Of a stretch of 64,000 nt of DNA, positions 58,721 through 64,000 are shown one piece after another. The notes beneath the pieces were generated by a model, which was not told the origin of the DNA, did no database searches, and saw nothing but the letters and a program-made list of their open reading frames with translations. A program made the translations under genes and the position numbers. Within the stretch, counting starts at the first letter, position 1, and every line of letters begins with the position of its first letter. This DNA is from Carposina sasakii (taxonomy: Eukaryota > Arthropoda > Insecta > Lepidoptera > Carposinidae), in the NCBI GenBank assembly GCA_014607495.2, contig CP053156.1, positions 6,262,001 through 6,326,000 on the forward strand, read 5' to 3'.

Positions 58721-59115
58721 ATGTACTGTGTGTAAAAAATATTTTACTTCATGGCGTATATTTACGAGTATCCTGGTAATATTATAAAAGTTTGTAAGAG
58801 CGAAGATGTTTGAAAAACTACTGAACCGTTCTTTTTAGGTTCTCAAACAGAATCAATGAATAGCACGGGCTTAATTTACCACAATCAGTAGGTGCATAGA
58901 GGAATAAAAGAGATATATTCAAATAGATAGATAGATTCAATAGAGGTCACTTTCTTGAAAATTTTAGGTTTACAAAATGTTATAAAGATGGAGCTGAGTA
59001 CATATGGACAGTAATGTCATCTATCGACAATTGGAAGGAACGTTGATGTACCGGCAAGTCTCAGGGTAATTAAGCTCATCGAGACACTTAGTATGACATT
59101 AGCACTCTATTAATC
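58721..59115. other. Spacer downstream of the minus-strand NIM-repeat gene
   Basis: If the last exon at 59152-59116 is correct, this holds its 3' untranslated region. No AATAAA on the minus strand was seen here, which weakens the 3' end model. Confidence 0.3.
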
Positions 59116-61520
59116 TTATTCCTCTATGGTAGGTGGCAAATAAAGCTGAATTCTGTTCAGAGGGGTAAGCACAATCCTCTCGATAGTCCATAACGCTATC
59201 GTCAAACTGTCAATTCCCATAGATTTTGCTAACGAGTCGCTAGCGTTACGCCGCGTAAAAAGGTTCGTGCTTACTCCACAGGACTTAAACTAATCGATAG
59301 AGCTCCCAGGTAAGGTCTCAGTAACTTAATTAATAATCATAAATTTTTACCTTTCATATTTACATTCTTCATTAACTTCACCATTATCACCACATGGACA
59401 CTCTTCACAGATTTCCGGGTTCGACGCGTTATTTCGATAGCCAACATTACAAAAACACATGTTGGGGGCAGCACAGTAGCCGTTGACACACAGTTTGTTG
59501 CACACCGGACCACAAGTACCATTGTTTTCCGCAAACCCTTCGTCACATTCACATTTTCCTGGCACTTTACACTGTCCATTGACACAGTTCTCACAAATCG
59601 GTTCACAATGTGTATCATTCTGTTTTTTGTACCCCTTAAAACATGAACAGGTATTTGGTGCTACACAATCGCTATTAACGCATCTATTATCACATTTTGG
59701 TGTACACACAGTATTATTTAGTGGTGTAAAACCTTCTAAGCATGAGCACGTATCAGGAGCTATACAGTTTGAGTTCACGCATCCTTCAGCACATTTTGGA
59801 GTGCACATAGATTTGTTCAACGGTGTAAATCCTGCTAAGCATGAGCACACATCTGGAGCTGAGCATTTTGAGTTTATACATCCACCTTCACAAACCGGCG
59901 TACAAGTACCATTACTAAAGGTATAACCTATATCACAAGTGCATACATCAGGTGCAGTACAAACACCGTTAACACAAGGTGTACCACAACTGGGGACACA
60001 TTTAAAATCGTCAGCAACAAATCCTGGATCACATTTGATGCAATGCGTGCTGTTATGTCTTGTGAAGTCGGCATTGCAGATGCAAGTATTGTTGCTACAG
60101 ATAGAGTTGAAGCAAGGAGGTTCGCAGTTGGACTTAACGCATTTGTTCAAGGAGGTAAAGTTGAGCTTCGGTTCGAGGTACAAAGGAGGTTCGCAGTGGC
60201 ACTCGTTTGGTGCGATGCAGGTCCCTCCAATGCATCCGAAGAGGCACTGTGGGATGCAGGCATCAGTTTTCGTGTCGTGTTTGTACTCTGCAGCGCAAAC
60301 GTATCGTGTTCTTGTTTCGATGACATACTGAAAACAATTAAATTGTATTTTGCTTATTACCTTTGCTTGTAAGGTACCCTATTCTAATTAACCTAATTCT
60401 AGTGGTACTACCCAAAAAAAATTATTCGAATCTGTCTGCTCTACATAGACGCAGTATTGATTTTGTTCTCATACAAAAGATTAAATCCTGAAAAGAAGTT
60501 TAAAGAAATACATATACAGGGTGTTTTTTTGTGGCCACCTTTAACGAAGGGTACGTACTCTATACATCAAATAAAGTAAGTTTATGCCAAAAAAAATGCT
60601 GGGAAAAATAAATTCAATATTTTTTTTTAATTTCTTGATCTAGCGAAATTTATAGTGTCTAGTGTTTATGTTAGTTTTTTTTATAGACAGATATTAATTA
60701 TTTCTCGTGAAAAAAATCTTGCTACGCGCGTCTATGTGCATTTACTCGTATGCAGAAAAACGCAGTCTATTTACTCAACTTTGGACCCTAATATTTTGGA
60801 AACCAGACACTTCTCAGGTATGCTTCCATGGAGAAAAATTATCGTGATGATGAGGAGATTCCGTAGTTTTCGGAAACGTTGACGACCAAAAATCACATCA
60901 TAACAAATGATATCTTACCTTTCGAACTTTTTTCGTACATTTCTTATTCCCGCATTTATATGATACGACAGGATACCGCGCTTTTTTAAACCTGAAACAA
61001 ATTGAATAATTGTTTTAGTTTTCTTTAAAATCCCACTTCTGAGGGTTTTATTTAATGTCTAGAGCTAGTAGGCAGCTTACTTATCATTAGACCTACCTAC
61101 AACTGCTGACTATACATATACAGTGCTACTAATAAACCGCGCGTAAAGTTATATCCTCTTTAACATCATTTTTGACAGCAAATATATAAAACATCTGTCT
61201 ATTTAAACTGTGTAGTCTAAAGCTTTTTATTAGTAGAGCTCCTAACGATTATCTATCTATCTAACGATTATCAGTAAATCCTACTTCCAAAAATATGACA
61301 AATGTCTATGGCCGACCACCTGCCTGATGACAACTCAATTTGAAAGTCATGTTATACTTCAATGTTCATTTAATTTCGTTGTTTCGAGTTGTATAATAAT
61401 TATAACTATGTGAAGAAATAATATTTACGTTGACTTGACGCTAAGAACTCCTTTTTGTCTAGGCTTGAGGGCCTCACTTAGGTTCACGAGTACACAACAC
61501 AGTAGCACCCACTTCCACAT
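59116..61520 (-). CDS. NIM-repeat protein, apparently secreted (NimB/NimC-like)
   Basis: Minus-strand coding exons: 61520-61429, 60991-60919, 60327-59351 and a tentative last exon 59152-59116. The phases join and the total of 1179 nt gives 392 aa. Signal peptide MWKWVLLCCVLVNLSEA. Exon 2 is exactly 73 nt and in the same phases as exon 2 of the NimC-type gene, which argues for common descent. The place of the CCxGY signature is occupied by RYVCAAEY, with one Cys lost. Nine or so EGF/NIM modules follow (CGTPCVNGVCTAPDVCTC, CEGGCINSKCSAPDVCSC, CAEGCVNSNCIAPDTCSC, CDNRCVNSDCVAPNTCSC, CENCVNGQCKVPGKCEC). The modelled end is YERIQLYLPPTIEE, with no membrane helix. A different, unseen last exon cannot be excluded. 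A pathogen-binding or phagocytosis role is inferred from the family. Confidence 0.8.
60525..60900 (-). mobile_element. MITE family A in intron 2 of the NIM-repeat gene
   Basis: TACAGGGTGTTTTTTTGTGG, TTTAACGAAGGGTACGTACT, CTACGCGCGTCTATGTGC and CGTTGACGACCAAAAATCAC form an inverted, complete copy. It ends 19 nt from the donor of exon 2. Confidence 0.85.
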
Positions 61521-62503
61521 ATTCACAATTCAAAAATCCAAAAGTTTACACAAAATGTAAAAAGGTTTGTTAACGATTGCGCGCTAAACTTTGAAATCCA
61601 ATTTCGAACCCATTCAATTCCAAAAAATTTTGCCAAAAAGTTTGCATGCTAGTTTCTCTTTGTATTTAAACACAACCATCTCGTGCAAAGCAGCGGTATT
61701 GTCTACCATCCAGCCTATCACCCAATCCTAGGGCTGCCATCCGTCCGAGGGGTTTGTAAAAAGTGTAAAATCCCGGACGTCAGAGGAATTCCGATTACAG
61801 AACGATAAGGAATACGTTAAAATGAATTAACTGCGTAGTTAAAAAATAGTCTTAATCCTTATTTAGATTTTTGTGTATTATTAGCAAAGTTTTTTTTACT
61901 AAATGTGCAGGCGTCGTCGTTTACTGTACTAATATAATATTTAGTAGGTAGGTATATGCTGCTCTTCTAGTTTTAATCTTAGGCTTAAATAGAAATTATT
62001 TATAAACTTGTGATCTTAATTACAATTATACATCTTTAGCACTACTACACAAATTAGTTTGTAAATTAAAACACGTGGAAATTAATACATTAGTAGTCTT
62101 ATAATTTTAAAAATCATCATCTTAGTCAGACTATAACTCCAACCTAAAATTCAGCAATTTCAATACAGATATAAAATGGAATATCATTAAGGGTGATCGG
62201 AAAACATACATATTATTCCTTAGTTGATCATTTAATAAGGGTGTTGACAGCCCTGCCCAATCCAAGCAGGATGCAGGGAAGTAAGATACAGTACGATTGT
62301 TTTGGAGCATCGAGTGTTCCTCTATACACGCGTAGTTTATAGCTTATTAACATTAGTATGTATGGTTCAATCTGAAAATATTGTACGAGATATGATGCCA
62401 AACCGCATAAATAAATAATTTAAAAAAAAATATAATACTTGACTTTTTTTCTCATCATCATAGTTCACGCAAAATGTATAGGTACGAGTACTTCTCATAT
62501 CAC
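61521..62503. other. Upstream region of the minus-strand NIM-repeat gene and spacer
   Basis: The sequence close to the start codon is AT-rich, with TTTAAATAC on the minus strand about 150 nt upstream as a weak TATA candidate. Further on, AGGGCTGCCATCCGTCCGAG (about 61730) is a repeat-like word. No exon was recognised. Confidence 0.3.
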
Positions 62504-62735
62504 ACTAATATTTTAAAGGCGAAAGTTTGTAAGTGTGTATGTTTGTTACTTCTTCACGTCTAAACGGCTGGAGTAATTTTAATAAAATTTGTTTTAGAGT
62601 TAGCTGACACCCTGGATTGACACATAGGCTACTTTTATCCCAGATTTTTTATCCCAGAAAAATGTTTTTTCCTGGATAATTTCGACATTTTGTTTTTTCT
62701 GCAGTCCACGGGAGTCGCGGGCAACAGCTATAAGT
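62504..62735 (+). repeat. Lep1/Helitron-like repeat copy
   Basis: CACTAATATTTTAAAGGCGA, AACGGCTGGAGTAATTTTAA and AGTCCACGGGAGTCGCGGGC mark the two ends of a complete, diverged copy. Confidence 0.65.
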
Positions 62736-63026
62736 ATTGAATAATTATTAATCTAGAGCAAAAGATGCTGGTAGATTTAGTAGATATATTTGAAAAATAT
62801 GGAGAAAAAGATATCGCGAACTATCTAACCAAAGATTATCTAGCCCCATTTGCACTAAACACATTCTGTCTTCCTTTGTCTGACGCAAACAGAAAGAGAC
62901 GTCATGTTAAAACGTCAAAATTTATCCGCAGATTATATGGGAGTTGGTGTAAGTATAGTCTAAGTCTAACGGCGACACTCCACAAAAACCCATGCTATAG
63001 TTTTTTAAATCTTATTCTTTACTCGT
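62736..63026. other. Spacer with an open frame of unknown meaning
   Basis: A plus-strand frame from 62765 reads MLVDLVDIFEKYGEKDIANY and later FCLPLSDANRKRRHVKTSKF before it runs into the Lep1 copy. The first 60 residues have protein-like composition, but I recognise no family, no splice signals and no partner. It may be a transposon fragment. Confidence 0.25.
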
Positions 63027-63360
63027 GGACGCCCGCGACTCCGTCTGCGTGGACTACAGAAAAAACAAAATGTCGAAATTATCCGGAATAAAAAAAATTC
63101 CCGGGATAAAAAGTAGCCTATATGTTAAGACCTGTGACAATGATTATATCCCTGAAAACTGCATCGAAATCGGTTCAGCCGTTTTTGAGATTAGCGTGCA
63201 CAAACGCACAGACAAGCAGACAAACCGACAAACAGACAAAAATTACAAAAATCATTCTTTTGGGTACTATTGCGTTGATAAAGGTCTCCTAATAATATTT
63301 TTTCTCATATATCTTCCATGTACAGACAGCGATCCGTTACATTTTTATTATATGTACCTA
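63027..63360 (-). repeat. Lep1/Helitron-like repeat, inverted partner of 55438-55755
   Basis: GTGGACGCCCGCGACTCCGT, CTGCATCGAAATCGGTTCAG and TCTTCCATGTACAGACAGCG are the reverse complement of the copy at 55438. The 148-codon frame across it is not a gene. Confidence 0.75.
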
Positions 63361-63864
63361 TATAGCAGAAGATTGCACACACACAAAAATATAAATTACA
63401 GAATAAAAGATGCATGTAAAATGGCAAGCTTATCTCTACAAGAGATCTCTTCTAGCAAGCCAAACAAATAAAGATACATTTTTAACTAATAAATTTCTCT
63501 TCGCAGTGGAGGGATGACATTATAAGAGTAAATTTAATCCTATTGATAAATGGCACAGATTGTAAAAAAAACTTGGTAATTAACGATCCCCCACGTGTTT
63601 TAAAACAAACATGGACCTATCGAGGATTATGGAGCGTCTATTTATATTCAACATCATTATAGCTCAACGGATTATGTACTAAAGTTATTCGTAGGTGTCT
63701 TTCACCATCTGGAAGCGCTTTTATTTATAGTTGATACATAAAATATAGAGCTTTGTTATCGTAATATAGCTTAACTCCTTGTAATTACACCACTGCACCA
63801 GAAGAAAGGGTTATGTTTCTCGAGTGTGTTTACTGAATTGATGTGTTCCATAGATAAACTAACA

Positions 63865-64000
63865 TACAGGTTGATTTTTGGTAGTCAACGTTCCCGAAAA
63901 CTACGGAATCTCCTCATCATCACGATCATTTTTTTTCTTCATGGAAGCATACCTGGGAAGTGTCTGGTTCCCAAGATATTAGGGTCCAAAGTTGAGTAAA
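63865..64000 (+). mobile_element. MITE family A, cut by the window end
   Basis: TACAGGTTGATTTTTGGTAG, TCAACGTTCCCGAAAACTAC and TTAGGGTCCAAAGTTGAGTA. The copy follows the family to the last base of the window. Confidence 0.8.

Noticed and set aside
59483..60372. Plus-strand open frames of 109-147 codons
   Set aside because: Antisense shadows of the minus-strand NIM-repeat exon 60327-59351, with no domain content.
63025..63471. 148-codon plus-strand frame near the window end
   Set aside because: It spans an inverted Lep1 repeat and a LINE-tail piece; the peptide is their translation.

Overview
The window is nuclear DNA of an insect, most likely a moth or butterfly. It is AT-rich. Its genes are split by spliceosomal introns with GT-AG borders. 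It is crowded with repeats I recognise as lepidopteran: Lep1/Helitron-like copies, the GGGTTCCGTACG repeat, LINE tails ending in TTTGAA repeats, and MITEs ending in TACAGGGTG. No bacterial-style operon, CRISPR array or plasmid feature was seen.

The host genes look like a Nimrod phagocytosis-receptor cluster next to an angiotensin-converting-enzyme gene. From left to right they are: (1) the last two exons of an ACE-family peptidase (5970-7060, +) with a hydrophobic C-terminal tail; (2) an isolated signal-peptide exon (11316-11393, +) whose partner exons I could not place; (3) a NimA-like receptor (26730-32158, +; 7 coding exons, 874 aa) with an EMI domain, EGF module, long Thr/Ser mucin stalk, one membrane segment and a tyrosine-bearing tail, and with a tRNA-Ile(AAT) gene in its fifth intron; (4) a secreted NimB-type protein (40449-44130, +; 7 coding exons, 708 aa) carrying a long Gly/Asn/Gln/Ser/Tyr repeat domain ahead of its NIM repeats; (5) a NimC-type membrane receptor (53604 to 45333, -; 7 coding exons, 580 aa) with a threefold-repeated EGF triad and two duplicated 33-nt exons before the membrane exon; (6) a second minus-strand NIM-repeat protein (61520 to 59116, -; about 392 aa), apparently secreted. 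In every multi-exon model the splice phases join and the summed coding length divides by three. As I recall, Ance-3 lies in the Nimrod cluster of Drosophila, so the ACE neighbour supports orthology of the locus.

The rest is mostly mobile DNA. A CR1/L2/jockey-like non-LTR retrotransposon (about 16221-22130, -) has an intact ORF1 and an ORF2 broken by two frameshifts. A piggyBac element (37573-39897) has TTAA target duplications, 13-bp terminal repeats and all three catalytic Asp, and sits inside a second element with perfect 46-bp terminal inverted repeats (36381-40009). An unnamed element (47335-49894), lying in the long intron of gene 5, carries a lysine-rich frameshifted gene and an iterated GTTCCCGAAATGAC-type motif. 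Three MITE families share TACAGGGTG / CACCCTGTA ends. There are also Harbinger-like and hAT-like MITEs, several of them nested.

All calls come from reading the sequence. Family names and ortholog names are from memory of the families, and no search was run.
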